Source: Rhizobium anhuiense
Lineage (GTDB): Bacteria > Pseudomonadota > Alphaproteobacteria > Rhizobiales > Rhizobiaceae
Assembly (NCBI RefSeq): GCF_003985145.1
Contig: NZ_ML133522.1
Location: forward strand, 186,001 to 250,000
Length of the DNA: 64,000 nucleotides
Direction: 5' to 3'
The translations under genes and the position numbers were made by a program. Below the pieces are notes generated by a model. It saw only the letters and a program-made list of their open reading frames with translations. It made no database searches and was not told the DNA's origin. Of the stretch, positions 36,448-45,499 are shown piece by piece. Every line of letters starts with the position of its first letter. Position 1 is the first letter of the stretch.

Positions 36448-36678
36448 TCAAAGGCTGTCGGCCCAGTCGATCGCGCGGTGATGTTCGATCAGGACGATGG
36501 TGTTGGCGGCGGCGATCGTGCGCAGCGCCGTGATGCGGCGGCGCTCCTCCTGGTCGATCCATGCGGTGATGGCCTCGGTGACGATTTCGTCGCGCGGCTG
36601 CGCCAGGTCGATGGCCAGGGCATCCAGCCTCTCTGCAAGCGGAAGCGGAATATGCGCATCGAGCATTTTCGTTTCCAT
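36448..36678 (-). CDS. Ribbon-helix-helix (CopG-like) protein
   Basis: A 76-residue protein. The N terminus METKMLDAHIPLPLAERLDA has the strand-helix-helix pattern of RHH DNA-binding antitoxins (PRDEIVTEAITAWIDQEERR is helix 2 onward). GAGAAGG precedes the ATG at 36678. The C-terminal part, AANTIVLIEHHRAIDWADSL, is a typical antitoxin tail, but no toxin ORF adjoins it on either side. It lies between the two ABC exporter genes on the opposite strand. It could be an orphan antitoxin or a local regulator of the exporters. Confidence 0.72.
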   Translation of the reverse strand: METKMLDAHIPLPLAERLDALAIDLAQPRDEIVTEAITAWIDQEERRRITALRTIAAANTIVLIEHHRAIDWADSL

Positions 36679-36806
36679 GGACCTTCTCTCCGGTGACACG
36701 CGATCATAACGTCAGATTGTGACGGGTTCGGGGGCAGTCAATGGCGATGCCGCCGATGTTATCGTTTATTACAAAAATATAAGCTTGCGTCCGCTTTTCA
36801 TTCTCT

Positions 36807-36834
36807 TTGCCGCTCCCCTCAATCCGCCTATATC
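36807..36834 (+). promoter_or_regulatory. Promoter of the second ABC exporter gene
   Basis: TTGCCG (36807-36812), a 16-nt spacer and TATATC (36829-36834). The -10 box ends six bases before the ATG at 36841, and no Shine-Dalgarno lies between them. A leaderless mRNA is predicted, as for trpL and leuL. Confidence 0.55.
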
Positions 36835-36840
36835 GCTTCT

Positions 36841-38754
36841 ATGTTCCTGCGCCCCATCCTCCGCCTGTTCGAAACCTGGATCGATCCGTTCCGTCCACGC
36901 GCCAATCTCCAGCCCCCGCGTTCGACGCTCGGCTTCGTCTGGTTCTATATCGGCCAGGCGAGGATGCCGTTCATCGCCATGCTCGTTCTCGGCGGGACAT
37001 CGGCGGCAATCGAGGCGGCGCTCTTCTGGTTCGTCGGCCGGCTGGTCGATATCCTCGGCAGTATCAAGCCCGGCGCCGGCTGGAGCGGACTTCTCGCAGC
37101 CCATGGCGGCGAACTGTTCGGCATGCTCGCCCTCATCGGGGGTGTGCGCTTCGTCGTCGCCTTCCTGATCGCGCTCGTCGATCAGCAGGTGATCACGCCT
37201 GGTTTCTATAATCTAGCACGCTGGCAGTCCTATCTCCATGTCTCCCGCCAGTCTTTATCGTTCTTTCAGAGCGATTTCTCCGGACGTATCGTCACCAAGG
37301 TCTGGTCGGCCGGGCAGGCAACCGGTGATCTCGTCACCTCGCTGATGGAAAGCGTCTGGTTCGTCGGCATCTATGCCGTAACGACGCTCGTGCTCGTCGC
37401 CCGGCTGGACTTCTCCCTTGCCGCCGTCGTGCTGTTCTGGCTTGGCGCCTTCAGCCTGCTTGCCCGCCACTTCGTTCCGCGAATTCGCCATCATTCCCGC
37501 GAAACGGCGGAAGCCGGATCGATGCTGAATGGCCGGATGGTCGATTCCTACAGCAACATGCAGACGTTGAAGCTGTTTGCGCGCGATGAGGAGAGCGACC
37601 GCTATATGCGGCAGGGCTTCGATATCTATCAGGATACGGTGCTGCGTTTCACGCGGTTCATCACTGGTGTCAGGGCCTCCATGGCGCTGCTCTCCGGCCT
37701 GATGATCGTGACGATGGCGGGGCTGAGCGTCGATTTGTGGCTGCGCGGCCTGGTCAGTTCCGGTGCTGTGGCATTCTCGTTGGCGCTGGTGCTCCGCCTG
37801 AATTTCCTGCTCGGACGGCTGATGACGCAGTTCAACGGCATCATGCGCAATCTCGGCACCATCCAGAACGCCGCCGAGCTGATCTCGCAGCCGCTGGGGC
37901 TCGTCGACCGGGCCGATGCCAAAAACCTGGTGATCCGGCATCCCGGCATCCGCTTCGACAATGTTTCCTTCCGCTACGGCAAGGGTCATCAGCCGGTCGT
38001 CGAGAATTTCTCTCTGACCATCCGACCGGGCGAAAAGGTCGGAATCGTCGGCCGTTCGGGCGCGGGGAAGTCGACCCTGATGAACCTGCTTCTAAGACTC
38101 TACGACATCCAGGACGGCCGCATTCTCATCGACGGCCAGGATATTGCAGCCGTGACGCAGGAATCGCTCAGGATGCAGATCGGCGTCGTCAGCCAGGACA
38201 CTTCGCTGCTGCACCGTTCGGTGCGTGACAATATCCTGTTCGGACGGCCGGATGCCGGCGAGGAGGGGCTGGTCGAGGCGGCCAAGCGCGCCGAAGCCAT
38301 CGACTTCATCGCCCGCCTGCAGGATCAGCAGGGCCGCAGAGGTTTCGATGCGCATGTCGGAGAGCGCGGCGTCAAACTGTCTGGCGGGCAGCGCCAGCGC
38401 ATCGCCATTGCCCGCGTCATGCTGAAGGATGCCCCGATCCTTGTTCTCGACGAGGCGACGTCGGCGCTCGATTCGGAGGTGGAGGAAGCGATCCAGTCCA
38501 ATCTCCACCGGATCATGGAAGGCAAGACGGTGCTTGCGATCGCCCATCGGCTGTCGACGATCGCCGCACTCGACCGGCTGATCGTCGTCGATCTCGGCCG
38601 GATCATCGAGGAGGGCAGCCATGACGAACTGCTTCGCCGCGGCGGGCTCTATGCCGAACTTTGGGCACGCCAGTCCGGCGGCTTCCTCGCGACGGACGAG
38701 GATGTGGGCTCAAGGGTCGACGACGAATTCCGCCATGAGGCCAAAATGGTTTGA
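36841..38754 (+). CDS. ABC exporter, fused permease/ATPase, paralogue of the preceding exporter
   Basis: A 637-residue ABC exporter half-molecule with the same architecture as the gene at 34504. Six membrane segments are followed by Walker A GRSGAGKSTL near residue 404, signature LSGGQRQR, Walker B ILVLDEATSALD and AIAHRLST. The two share whole blocks such as LLLRLYD and SQDTSLLHRS, so they arose by duplication. They could form a heterodimer or separate homodimers. Neither has degenerate ATPase motifs of the sort common in heterodimers. The start has no ribosome site but has a promoter six bases upstream. The last 45 bases overlap the convergent gene at 38710. Confidence 0.9.
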   Translation: MFLRPILRLFETWIDPFRPRANLQPPRSTLGFVWFYIGQARMPFIAMLVLGGTSAAIEAALFWFVGRLVDILGSIKPGAGWSGLLAAHGGELFGMLALIGGVRFVVAFLIALVDQQVITPGFYNLARWQSYLHVSRQSLSFFQSDFSGRIVTKVWSAGQATGDLVTSLMESVWFVGIYAVTTLVLVARLDFSLAAVVLFWLGAFSLLARHFVPRIRHHSRETAEAGSMLNGRMVDSYSNMQTLKLFARDEESDRYMRQGFDIYQDTVLRFTRFITGVRASMALLSGLMIVTMAGLSVDLWLRGLVSSGAVAFSLALVLRLNFLLGRLMTQFNGIMRNLGTIQNAAELISQPLGLVDRADAKNLVIRHPGIRFDNVSFRYGKGHQPVVENFSLTIRPGEKVGIVGRSGAGKSTLMNLLLRLYDIQDGRILIDGQDIAAVTQESLRMQIGVVSQDTSLLHRSVRDNILFGRPDAGEEGLVEAAKRAEAIDFIARLQDQQGRRGFDAHVGERGVKLSGGQRQRIAIARVMLKDAPILVLDEATSALDSEVEEAIQSNLHRIMEGKTVLAIAHRLSTIAALDRLIVVDLGRIIEEGSHDELLRRGGLYAELWARQSGGFLATDEDVGSRVDDEFRHEAKMV

Positions 38755-39642
38755 TCCGAAACTGTCCTCGATGCGGCGGACCGATTTCAGCCGCAGGGGC
38801 GCCCTGCTGAAGATATGATCGATCGGAATGCCGAAAGCACCGGCGCGGATTGGCCATGTCGCCGGCTCCAGCGATGCCGTGCCCAGGCCCTGGCTGCGCA
38901 TGAGATACTGCACGTCGGGCGCCAGAATCGACGTATTGAAATCACCGGCAAGAACGAGCGGTCCCGGCAGGGAAGGGATAATCTCCGCGAGGTCTGCGAT
39001 CTCAAGGCCGTGGAATTCGTCGTAATAGGGTTTGGTCAGGTGCGCGGCGAGGAAATTGACCTTCTGGCCGTCGAAATCGATCGTCGAGATCGTCAGCCGG
39101 TTGCGCCATAGGAGCCCGAGGCTGCGGATACGAGGTTCGATAAGCGGGCGCTTCGACAGGACCAGCGTATCGCATTGCTCCATGCCGACACCGCAGCCGA
39201 TGTAATAAGGGTAGGTCTTCAACAGCCGCGGCAATTCCGACAGCAGCGGTTCGGCCTCCAGGATGTTGACGACGTCGGCGCCTGAGGCAATGGCCATGTC
39301 GGCGATCGCTGCCCCGTTCGCGAAATTATCGTTCTCGATATTGAAGGACATCAGCTTGAAGAGGACCGGGCGGCTTTGATCGACCGCGGGCTCGACGAAT
39401 TCGCGCATCATCACGGCGCCGTGGACGGCAAGAACCAGCGATACGCCGAGCGTCAGAAACCCATACCAGTGCCGCTTGACGAGAAGGGCCGCGATCGAGG
39501 CGGCCGCCGCGGCCGCCGCCAGATGGAGCTGGAAGCTGTAAAAGAAGGAAAGCAGGTAGAAATCTTTGACATAGCGCAGAGAGACGATGGCGAGGACGAG
39601 GGTGGTGAGGACGCTGAATACGCAAAAAATCGTGTCTCTCAT
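38710..39642 (-). CDS. Endonuclease/exonuclease/phosphatase-fold membrane-anchored protein
   Basis: A 310-residue protein. Three hydrophobic helices in residues 1-80 anchor it in the inner membrane. The EEP catalytic domain follows, with SFNIEND near residue 95, the metal Glu in NILEAEP, LAGDFNTS with the catalytic Asp, IDHIF, and the final His in SNHFGLMAEF. The catalytic set looks complete, so it may hydrolyse phosphodiesters or phospholipids in the periplasm (inference). It is convergent with the second ABC exporter and overlaps its coding end by 45 bases, an unusually long tail-to-tail overlap. Confidence 0.85.
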   Translation of the reverse strand: MRDTIFCVFSVLTTLVLAIVSLRYVKDFYLLSFFYSFQLHLAAAAAAASIAALLVKRHWYGFLTLGVSLVLAVHGAVMMREFVEPAVDQSRPVLFKLMSFNIENDNFANGAAIADMAIASGADVVNILEAEPLLSELPRLLKTYPYYIGCGVGMEQCDTLVLSKRPLIEPRIRSLGLLWRNRLTISTIDFDGQKVNFLAAHLTKPYYDEFHGLEIADLAEIIPSLPGPLVLAGDFNTSILAPDVQYLMRSQGLGTASLEPATWPIRAGAFGIPIDHIFSRAPLRLKSVRRIEDSFGSNHFGLMAEFVVDP

Positions 39643-39700
39643 CCGCTCCGGTCCGGCTCGCTGGCGTGGTTGTGACTGCGCCTATCACGCCGGCTTTTTT

Positions 39701-39713
39701 GTTGCAATGCAAC
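39701..39713. promoter_or_regulatory. Perfect 13-base palindrome upstream of the EEP gene
   Basis: GTTGCAATGCAAC (39701-39713) is a perfect palindrome around a central A. It lies 58 bases before the EEP start, after TTTTTT, in the 284-base gap ahead of petA. It has the look of a dimeric repressor site; no regulator gene is adjacent. Confidence 0.35.
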
Positions 39714-39926
39714 ATAATGGCGAGCGCGTGTTTGCCTTAAAAAATTCATCCGAAATTTCCCGCGACATTGTGCCCTCATCCCCTTGTCAAGGCTGGACAT
39801 AATTTGCGATCAAGCATAGAACGCGCCGGATTGCCGGGGAATCTATGGCCGAATTGTGTCCAGAGAGATTCGCCGGTAGAGGGGGTAGGGCGGAATTCCG
39901 CGAAAATTGCGCAGAGGATGTTAGCC

Positions 39927-40505
39927 GTGAGCGAACACGAAACGACAAGCGAGGGCATGGGCGAACCCACTCGCCGTGATTTCCTTTATCTCACCACTGG
40001 TATGGCAGGCGCCGTCGGCGCCGTTTCGGTCGCTTGGCCGTTCATCGATCAGATGCGTCCTGATGCTTCGACGCTCGCTCTCGCCTCCATCGAAGTCGAC
40101 GTTGCCAGCCTCGAGCCCGGCATGTCGCTGACGGTCAAATGGCGCGGCAAGCCGATCTTCATCCGTAACCGTACCCCGGAAGAAGTGACGGCCGCAGCCG
40201 ATGTTCCGCTGTCGGACCTCAAGGATCCGGTCGCGCGCAATGCAAACCTTCCTGTCGACGCTCAGGCAACGGGTGTTGACCGTTCGGGCGGCAAGGGCAA
40301 GGAAAACTGGATCGTCATGATCGGCACCTGCACACATCTCGGCTGCGTGCCGCTCGGCCAGGCCGGCGAATACAATGGTTGGTTCTGTCCCTGCCATGGC
40401 TCGGTCTACGACACGGCCGGCCGTATTCGTAAGGGTCCTGCGCCGCAGAACCTGGCGATTCCGACCTTTTCATTTTTGTCCGATACCAAAATCAAGATCG
40501 GTTGA
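39927..40505 (+). CDS. petA: Ubiquinol-cytochrome c reductase Rieske iron-sulfur subunit
   Basis: A 192-residue Rieske subunit of the cytochrome bc1 complex. It starts at GTG 39927 (reads MSEHETTSEGMGEPTRRDF), with GAGG ten bases upstream; ATG at 39918 would add three residues and has no better site. A twin-arginine motif RRDF precedes one membrane helix. The 2Fe-2S ligands are CTHLGC and CPCHGS, both complete with their disulfide Cys. It is first of petABC, 14 bases before petB. The complex passes electrons from ubiquinol to cytochrome c in respiration. Confidence 0.97.
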   Translation: MSEHETTSEGMGEPTRRDFLYLTTGMAGAVGAVSVAWPFIDQMRPDASTLALASIEVDVASLEPGMSLTVKWRGKPIFIRNRTPEEVTAAADVPLSDLKDPVARNANLPVDAQATGVDRSGGKGKENWIVMIGTCTHLGCVPLGQAGEYNGWFCPCHGSVYDTAGRIRKGPAPQNLAIPTFSFLSDTKIKIG

Positions 40506-40519
40506 GGGGAGACTGATTA

Positions 40520-41800
40520 ATGAGTGGCCATTCCAGCTACGAGCCATCAACCGGCCTCGAGAAATGGGTCGATGCGCGCCTTCCGCTGCCGCGCATGGTC
40601 TATGACAGCTTCATCGCCTATCCGGTTCCGCGTAACCTGAACTATGCCTACACCTTCGGCGCCATGCTCGCCGTCATGCTGGTGGTGCAGATCCTGACGG
40701 GTGTCACGCTCGCCATGCACTACGCCGCCGACACGACGATCGCCTTCAACTCCGTTGAAAAGATCATGCGCGACGTCAACCACGGCTGGCTGCTGCGCTA
40801 CATGCATGCCAACGGTGCATCCTTCTTCTTCGTCGCCGTCTACCTGCACATCGCCCGCGGTCTTTACTACGGCTCCTACAAGGCGCCGCGCGAAATCCTC
40901 TGGATCCTTGGCGTGGTCATCTACCTCCTGATGATGGCGACCGGTTTCATGGGCTACGTCCTGCCCTGGGGCCAGATGTCCTTTTGGGGTGCGACGGTCA
41001 TTACCGGCTTCTTCTCGGCTTTCCCGCTGGTCGGCGAATGGATCCAGCAGTTCCTGCTCGGCGGCTTTGCCGTCGACCAGCCGACGCTGAACCGCTTCTT
41101 CTCGCTGCACTACCTGCTGCCCTTCATGATCGCCGGCGTCGTCGTCCTGCACATCTGGGCGCTGCATATCGTCGGCCAGACCAACCCGACGGGCGTCGAG
41201 GTCAAGACGAAGACCGACACGGTTCGCTTCACGCCCTATGCGACGATGAAGGATGCGCTCGGCGTTTCGGTCTTCCTGCTGGTCTATGCCTATTTCGTCT
41301 TCTACCTGCCGAACTTCCTCGGCCATGCCGACAACTACATCCCGGCCGACCCGTTGAAGACGCCGGCCCACATCGTTCCGGAATGGTACTTCCTGCCCTT
41401 CTACGCGATGCTGCGCTCGATCACCTTCAACATCGGCCCGATCGACTCCAAGCTCGGCGGCGTGCTGGTGATGTTCGGCGCGATCATCGTGCTGTTCTTC
41501 CTGCCGTGGCTCGATACCTCGAAGGTCCGTTCGGCCGTCTACCGCCCCTGGTACAAGCTGTTCTACTGGCTGTTCGTGATCAATGCGATCATCCTCGGCT
41601 GGCTCGGTTCGCAGCCGGCGGAAGGGCTGTTCACCACGATCTCGCAGATCTGCACACTCCTCTACTTCGCTTTCTTCCTGGTCGCGATGCCAGTTCTAGG
41701 CCTGGTGGAAACGCCGCGCCGTATCCCGAACTCGATCACCGAAGCGGTGCTCGAAAAGCGCAACAAGACAGCTGCCGCCAGTGCAGCGGCCAATGCGTAA
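40520..41800 (+). CDS. petB: Ubiquinol-cytochrome c reductase cytochrome b subunit
   Basis: A 426-residue di-haem cytochrome b, with about eight membrane helices. Haem ligands lie in HANGASFFF and HIARGLYYG of helix B and in [10 protein letters not shown] of helix D. The Qo-site motif PEWY is present in [12 protein letters not shown]. Length is normal for the fused b/IV form. GGGGAG is the ribosome site before ATG 40520. It lies between petA and petC in the standard fbcFBC order with gaps of 14 and 25 bases. Confidence 0.98.
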   Translation: MSGHSSYEPSTGLEKWVDARLPLPRMVYDSFIAYPVPRNLNYAYTFGAMLAVMLVVQILTGVTLAMHYAADTTIAFNSVEKIMRDVNHGWLLRYMHANGASFFFVAVYLHIARGLYYGSYKAPREILWILGVVIYLLMMATGFMGYVLPWGQMSFWGATVITGFFSAFPLVGEWIQQFLLGGFAVDQPTLNRFFSLHYLLPFMIAGVVVLHIWALHIVGQTNPTGVEVKTKTDTVRFTPYATMKDALGVSVFLLVYAYFVFYLPNFLGHADNYIPADPLKTPAHIVPEWYFLPFYAMLRSITFNIGPIDSKLGGVLVMFGAIIVLFFLPWLDTSKVRSAVYRPWYKLFYWLFVINAIILGWLGSQPAEGLFTTISQICTLLYFAFFLVAMPVLGLVETPRRIPNSITEAVLEKRNKTAAASAAANA

Positions 41801-41825
41801 GCGCGCGACGGAAGGGAATAGAAAT

Positions 41826-42710
41826 ATGAAAACGCTTGTTGCAAGCATTCTGCCGCTCGCCGTCGCTGTCGTTCTCGGCAGCGCAGCCTTCGCCGAGGAA
41901 GCGGCGCCCGCGAATGGAGCAGCACCTGCCCATCACGAGGAAGGCGCGACGCCGCACTATCCGCTGAAGGAGCCGAAAGAGGAAGAATGGAGCTTTGCCG
42001 GACCGTTCGGTCATTACGACAAGGCTCAGCTTCAGCGCGGCCTCAAAGTTTATACCGAAGTCTGTTCCGCCTGCCATTCGATGAACCTTGTGCCTTTCCG
42101 CATGCTCGACGAGCTCGGTTATTCCGAGGCGCAGGTAAAGGCTTTCGCCGCGAATTACGAGGTCCAGGATGGCCCGAACGCCGCCGGCGAGATGTTTACC
42201 CGCAAGGCGGTCCCTTCCGATCACTTCCCGTCGCCTTTCCCCAATGCGGAAGCGGCGGCTGCTTCCAACAATGGCGCGGCTCCGCCCGACTTTTCGTTGA
42301 TCGCAAAGGCCCGCGAGGTCGAGCGCGGTTTCCCGCAATTCGTCTTCGATATCTTCACCCAATATCAGGAAAGCGGACCGGACTACATCCACTCGCTGCT
42401 GACCGGCTATGAAGAGCCGCCGGCCGGTTTCCAGGTGCCTCAGGGTGGACATTATAACCCTTATTTCCATGCCGCCGCCGTCCTCGCCATGCCGAAGCCG
42501 CTCTCCGACGGCCAGGTGACCTATGACGACGGCGCGCCGGCGACCGTCGAGCAGTATTCCAGGGACGTTTCCGCCTTCCTGATGTGGGCCGCCGAGCCGC
42601 ATCTCGAAGAGCGCAAGCGCACCGGCTTCATGGTCATGATCTTCCTGGCGATCTTCACGGTGCTGATCTACCTGACGAAGCGCTCGGTTTACGCCAACAA
42701 GGAACACTGA
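41826..42710 (+). CDS. petC: Ubiquinol-cytochrome c reductase cytochrome c1 subunit
   Basis: A 294-residue cytochrome c1. A signal peptide (MKTLVASILPLAVAVVLGSA) is followed by an acidic/His spacer and the haem site CSACH with axial Met later. One C-terminal membrane helix (MVMIFLAIFTVLIYL) ends at the basic KRSVYANKEH tail. ATG at 41826 has GGAAGGG upstream. It closes the petABC operon and is followed by a strong terminator. This petC is a stand-alone c1, not the b-c1 fusion of Bradyrhizobium. Confidence 0.97.
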   Translation: MKTLVASILPLAVAVVLGSAAFAEEAAPANGAAPAHHEEGATPHYPLKEPKEEEWSFAGPFGHYDKAQLQRGLKVYTEVCSACHSMNLVPFRMLDELGYSEAQVKAFAANYEVQDGPNAAGEMFTRKAVPSDHFPSPFPNAEAAAASNNGAAPPDFSLIAKAREVERGFPQFVFDIFTQYQESGPDYIHSLLTGYEEPPAGFQVPQGGHYNPYFHAAAVLAMPKPLSDGQVTYDDGAPATVEQYSRDVSAFLMWAAEPHLEERKRTGFMVMIFLAIFTVLIYLTKRSVYANKEH

Positions 42711-42733
42711 GCGTTCCCTACCGGAATTCGAAA

Positions 42734-42757
42734 GGCGGCTTGCAGGCCGCCTTTTTT
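42734..42757 (+). terminator. Terminator of petABC
   Basis: Perfect GGCGGC (42734-42739) / GCCGCC (42746-42751) stem, loop TTGCAG, followed by six T. Confidence 0.92.
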
Positions 42758-42824
42758 GTTGGTTCCATTCCTGTCAATTGATAGGGTGCGGCCAGTTTCA
42801 TGCGCTCGCAGATATGGATTTTCC

Positions 42825-43367
42825 ATGGACAATACGACTTCGGAGCTCGCAGCCAGCATCCGCTCCATTCCCGACTATCCCAAGCCGGGCATCATCTTCC
42901 GTGACATCACCACGCTGCTCGGCAACCCCCGCGCTTTCCGCCGAGCAGTCGACGAACTCGTGCAGCCCTATGCGGGCATGAAGATCGACAAGATCGCCGG
43001 CATGGAGGCGCGCGGCTTCATCCTCGGCGGCGCGGTGGCGCACCAGCTTTCCTCGGGCTTTGTGCCGATCCGCAAGAAGGGCAAGCTGCCGCACGAGACC
43101 GTGCGCATCGCCTACAGCCTGGAATATGGCGTCGACGAGATGGAGATGCATCGCGATGCGGTGCAGCCCGGCGAGAAGGTGATCCTGGTCGACGACCTGA
43201 TCGCTACCGGCGGCACGGCGGTGGGTGCCACGAAGCTGCTGCGCCAAATCGGCGCCGAAGTGGTCGGCGCCTGCTTCGTCATCGATCTGCCGGATCTCGG
43301 CGGCCGCAAGAAGCTGGAAGAGCTCGGCGTCGTCGTGCACACGCTGGTCGAATTCTCCGGTCACTGA
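42825..43367 (+). CDS. apt: Adenine phosphoribosyltransferase
   Basis: A 180-residue purine-salvage enzyme making AMP from adenine and PRPP. The sequence has [18 protein letters not shown] near the start, the flexible loop with EARGF, and the PRPP motif [14 protein letters not shown] near residue 125. Length is that of the family. ATG at 42825 is chosen because it begins the conserved N terminus; the ribosome site is weak (GATATGGA). It lies after the petABC terminator and is convergent with the MaoC pair. No operon partner. Confidence 0.97.
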   Translation: MDNTTSELAASIRSIPDYPKPGIIFRDITTLLGNPRAFRRAVDELVQPYAGMKIDKIAGMEARGFILGGAVAHQLSSGFVPIRKKGKLPHETVRIAYSLEYGVDEMEMHRDAVQPGEKVILVDDLIATGGTAVGATKLLRQIGAEVVGACFVIDLPDLGGRKKLEELGVVVHTLVEFSGH

Positions 43368-43391
43368 GTCCGTGGCTACTATGCGGCAGCG

Positions 43392-43859
43392 TCAGTCGAA
43401 TTCGAGCACGCTGCTTTCGAAGCGGATTACGGCATCGCCGTTTTGATCGACGCCCTCGCAGAGGATGGTGTTGAGGTGCCAGCCCGGCCGCGACGCGAGC
43501 GGCCGGCTGGCGAGGAAGGCGACGGAATAGGTGACGACGTCGCCTGCGAAGACCGGCCGCAGCCATTGCAACTTCTGGAAGCCGGGCGAGGGGCCGAGGT
43601 TCGGCGACGTCAGGCCCTCCTGCGCGAGTGCGGCGCTCTGCCTTTCCCAAAAGGCGAGGAAGGTCCGCATCCAGGCGGCCGTGGTGTGCCAGCCCGAAGC
43701 GCAGAGGCCGCCGAAGAGCGTGTCTTTGGCGGCTTCCTTGTCGATGTGGAAACGCTGCGGATCGTAGCGCGTCGCGAAACGGATGATGTTTTCTTCGGTA
43801 AAGGCGTAGCTGCCGATCTCGACCTTCTCGCCGACGGCGTAAAGTTCCGACATTCTCAT
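43392..43859 (-). CDS. MaoC-family (R)-hydratase / dehydratase-like protein, second of a pair
   Basis: A 155-residue hot-dog-fold MaoC-like protein, with IIRFATRYDPQRFHIDKEAA covering the expected hydratase motif around D and H, and LCASGWHTTAAWMR. The D-x4-H pair of R-specific enoyl hydratases is present as D-P-Q-R-F-H. It follows the other MaoC gene with a four-base overlap, and the two share the same domain order, so they probably form a heterodimer or arose by tandem duplication. The substrate is not known; no PHA gene is nearby. Confidence 0.86.
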   Translation of the reverse strand: MRMSELYAVGEKVEIGSYAFTEENIIRFATRYDPQRFHIDKEAAKDTLFGGLCASGWHTTAAWMRTFLAFWERQSAALAQEGLTSPNLGPSPGFQKLQWLRPVFAGDVVTYSVAFLASRPLASRPGWHLNTILCEGVDQNGDAVIRFESSVLEFD

Positions 43860-44326
43860 GCTGACAGCTCCGAGGTGGGACGCATACGGATCATCACCGA
43901 ATTCTCCGAGACGCAGACGAGTTCGCCGCGCTGGTTTCCGACCTCATGACGAAACTTGACGATGCCCATTCCGGCGCGCGAGCGCATCGGCCGGGCTTCG
44001 AGGACGGTCGAATGGCCAGACAGCGTGTCGCCGGCAAGCACCGGCTTGCGCCATTCCATCAGATCGACGCCCGGTGCACCCTCGCAGAGCGAATGCAGCA
44101 CATAGCTGTCGGCCATCATGCGCATGAACATCGAAGAGGTGTGCCATCCGGACGCGGCGAGCCCCCCGAGAATGCTGGCGCGGCCGGCCGCCTCATCGAG
44201 ATGCATCGGCTGCGGGTCGAATTCGCTTGCGAACTCAATGATTTCCTCAGCGATCACCAGCTTCGGGCCGAGCGCGAAGCGGCGGCCGGGCTGGAAATCC
44301 TCGAAGGAAAGCTTTTCTGCCGACAT
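43856..44326 (-). CDS. MaoC-family (R)-hydratase / dehydratase-like protein, first of a pair
   Basis: A 156-residue hot-dog-fold protein like its neighbour: FEDFQPGRRFALGPKLVIAE, then FASEFDPQPMHLDEAAGRAS with the D-x4-H motif (DPQPMH), and LAASGWHTSSMFMRM. ATG at 44326 has a GGAG site upstream; the frame is open to 44353. Its TGA overlaps the ATG of the second MaoC gene. It is divergent from the DUF2157 gene. The close pairing suggests a two-subunit hydratase, which is inference. Confidence 0.86.
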   Translation of the reverse strand: MSAEKLSFEDFQPGRRFALGPKLVIAEEIIEFASEFDPQPMHLDEAAGRASILGGLAASGWHTSSMFMRMMADSYVLHSLCEGAPGVDLMEWRKPVLAGDTLSGHSTVLEARPMRSRAGMGIVKFRHEVGNQRGELVCVSENSVMIRMRPTSELSA

Positions 44327-44407
44327 TCGCTCCTCCCGCCATATGCAGCGCACAATGCTTACAATAGCATCCGCGCGGGCTCAATGATTCCGGGGAGATA
44401 AACCGGC

Positions 44408-45481
44408 ATGACGGAACTGAGGTCGATACTCGACGAGGCGGGGCGCCAGGGACTGATTTCGCCGGAGGCCGGAGAGCGGCTTCTGCCGTTTCTGATCGCG
44501 CACGGTGTGGCCGTCGCCGAGGCGCAGCCGGCAATGGCGGCTGAAGGACAGGCCTGGTCGGATACGGAGACGCCGCGTTTCGTGCGCGGCTTCCACGACG
44601 TGCTGATCACCATCGGCGTCGTCGTGGCGCTCGGCGGCCTCTGGGGGCTTGCGCCGCTTTACGCGGTGCCGCCCGCTATCCTCGTGCTTTCGGAAATTCT
44701 CGTGCGGCGTCAGCGGCTCGCCCTGCCGGCCGTCGGCTTGACGATCGCGCTGTTCTGCTGGACATTTTTGCTGATGTCCCGTGTCTTTACGCCGTGGACC
44801 TTCGAGATAGGGGCGGACCTCACGCAGTTCATTGCCGGCTTCCCGATCCTTCTCGGCATCTACTATGCCCGCTATCGCGTGCCCTTGACGCTGGCGCTCG
44901 CCATCATGTCGATACTTGCCCTGGTGCTCACCCTGCTTTTACGTTTAGCGCAATGGCTAAGCGGCAATCCCGCATTTTTCGTCGACCATCTTGCCCTGCT
45001 GGCTGCGGTGTCCCTCGTCTGCGCGCTCGGCCTCTTCGCGATGGCGCTCTATTTCGATCTCGGCGACCGGCTGCGCCGGACGACGCGCTCGGATATTGCT
45101 TTCTGGCTGCATCTCGGTGCGGCGCCGGCGCTGCTCTACAGCACCGTTTCTCTGCTGTCTCTAGGAGAAGGCGGCCGTATCTTCGACCTGGCGAACATGT
45201 CGGCCCAGACCCCCGTGGTCGTCGCGACCGTGGCGGCGCTGATGCTGATCGGTCTGATCATCGATCGCCGCGCTTTCGTCACCTCGGGGCTGCTATCACT
45301 CGGTGTTGCGATCTTCAGCGTCTTCCGGCACGGAAGCGCGACTGTCGACACCTACATCTTCACGACGCTGATCGTCGTGGGCGCGATCGTTCTCATTATC
45401 GGAACAGGCTGGATGCCACTGCGACGGCTGGTGCTGCGGGCACTGCCCCCGGCAATCGCAAACAGGCTGCCGCCTGGTTAA
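44408..45481 (+). CDS. DUF2157-type polytopic membrane protein
   Basis: A 357-residue inner-membrane protein. A short cytoplasmic N terminus with a LRSILDEAGRQGLISPEAGE helix is the DUF2157 start. At least eight hydrophobic segments follow (for instance LITIGVVVALGGLWGL and VGAIVLIIGTGWMPL). The family has no assigned function. The ATG at 44408 has a GATAAACCGG upstream, a weak ribosome site. It stands alone, with its stop 19 bases before the convergent ychF gene. Confidence 0.82.
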   Translation: MTELRSILDEAGRQGLISPEAGERLLPFLIAHGVAVAEAQPAMAAEGQAWSDTETPRFVRGFHDVLITIGVVVALGGLWGLAPLYAVPPAILVLSEILVRRQRLALPAVGLTIALFCWTFLLMSRVFTPWTFEIGADLTQFIAGFPILLGIYYARYRVPLTLALAIMSILALVLTLLLRLAQWLSGNPAFFVDHLALLAAVSLVCALGLFAMALYFDLGDRLRRTTRSDIAFWLHLGAAPALLYSTVSLLSLGEGGRIFDLANMSAQTPVVVATVAALMLIGLIIDRRAFVTSGLLSLGVAIFSVFRHGSATVDTYIFTTLIVVGAIVLIIGTGWMPLRRLVLRALPPAIANRLPPG

Positions 45482-45499
45482 GGCGGCAGCATTTCTTAT

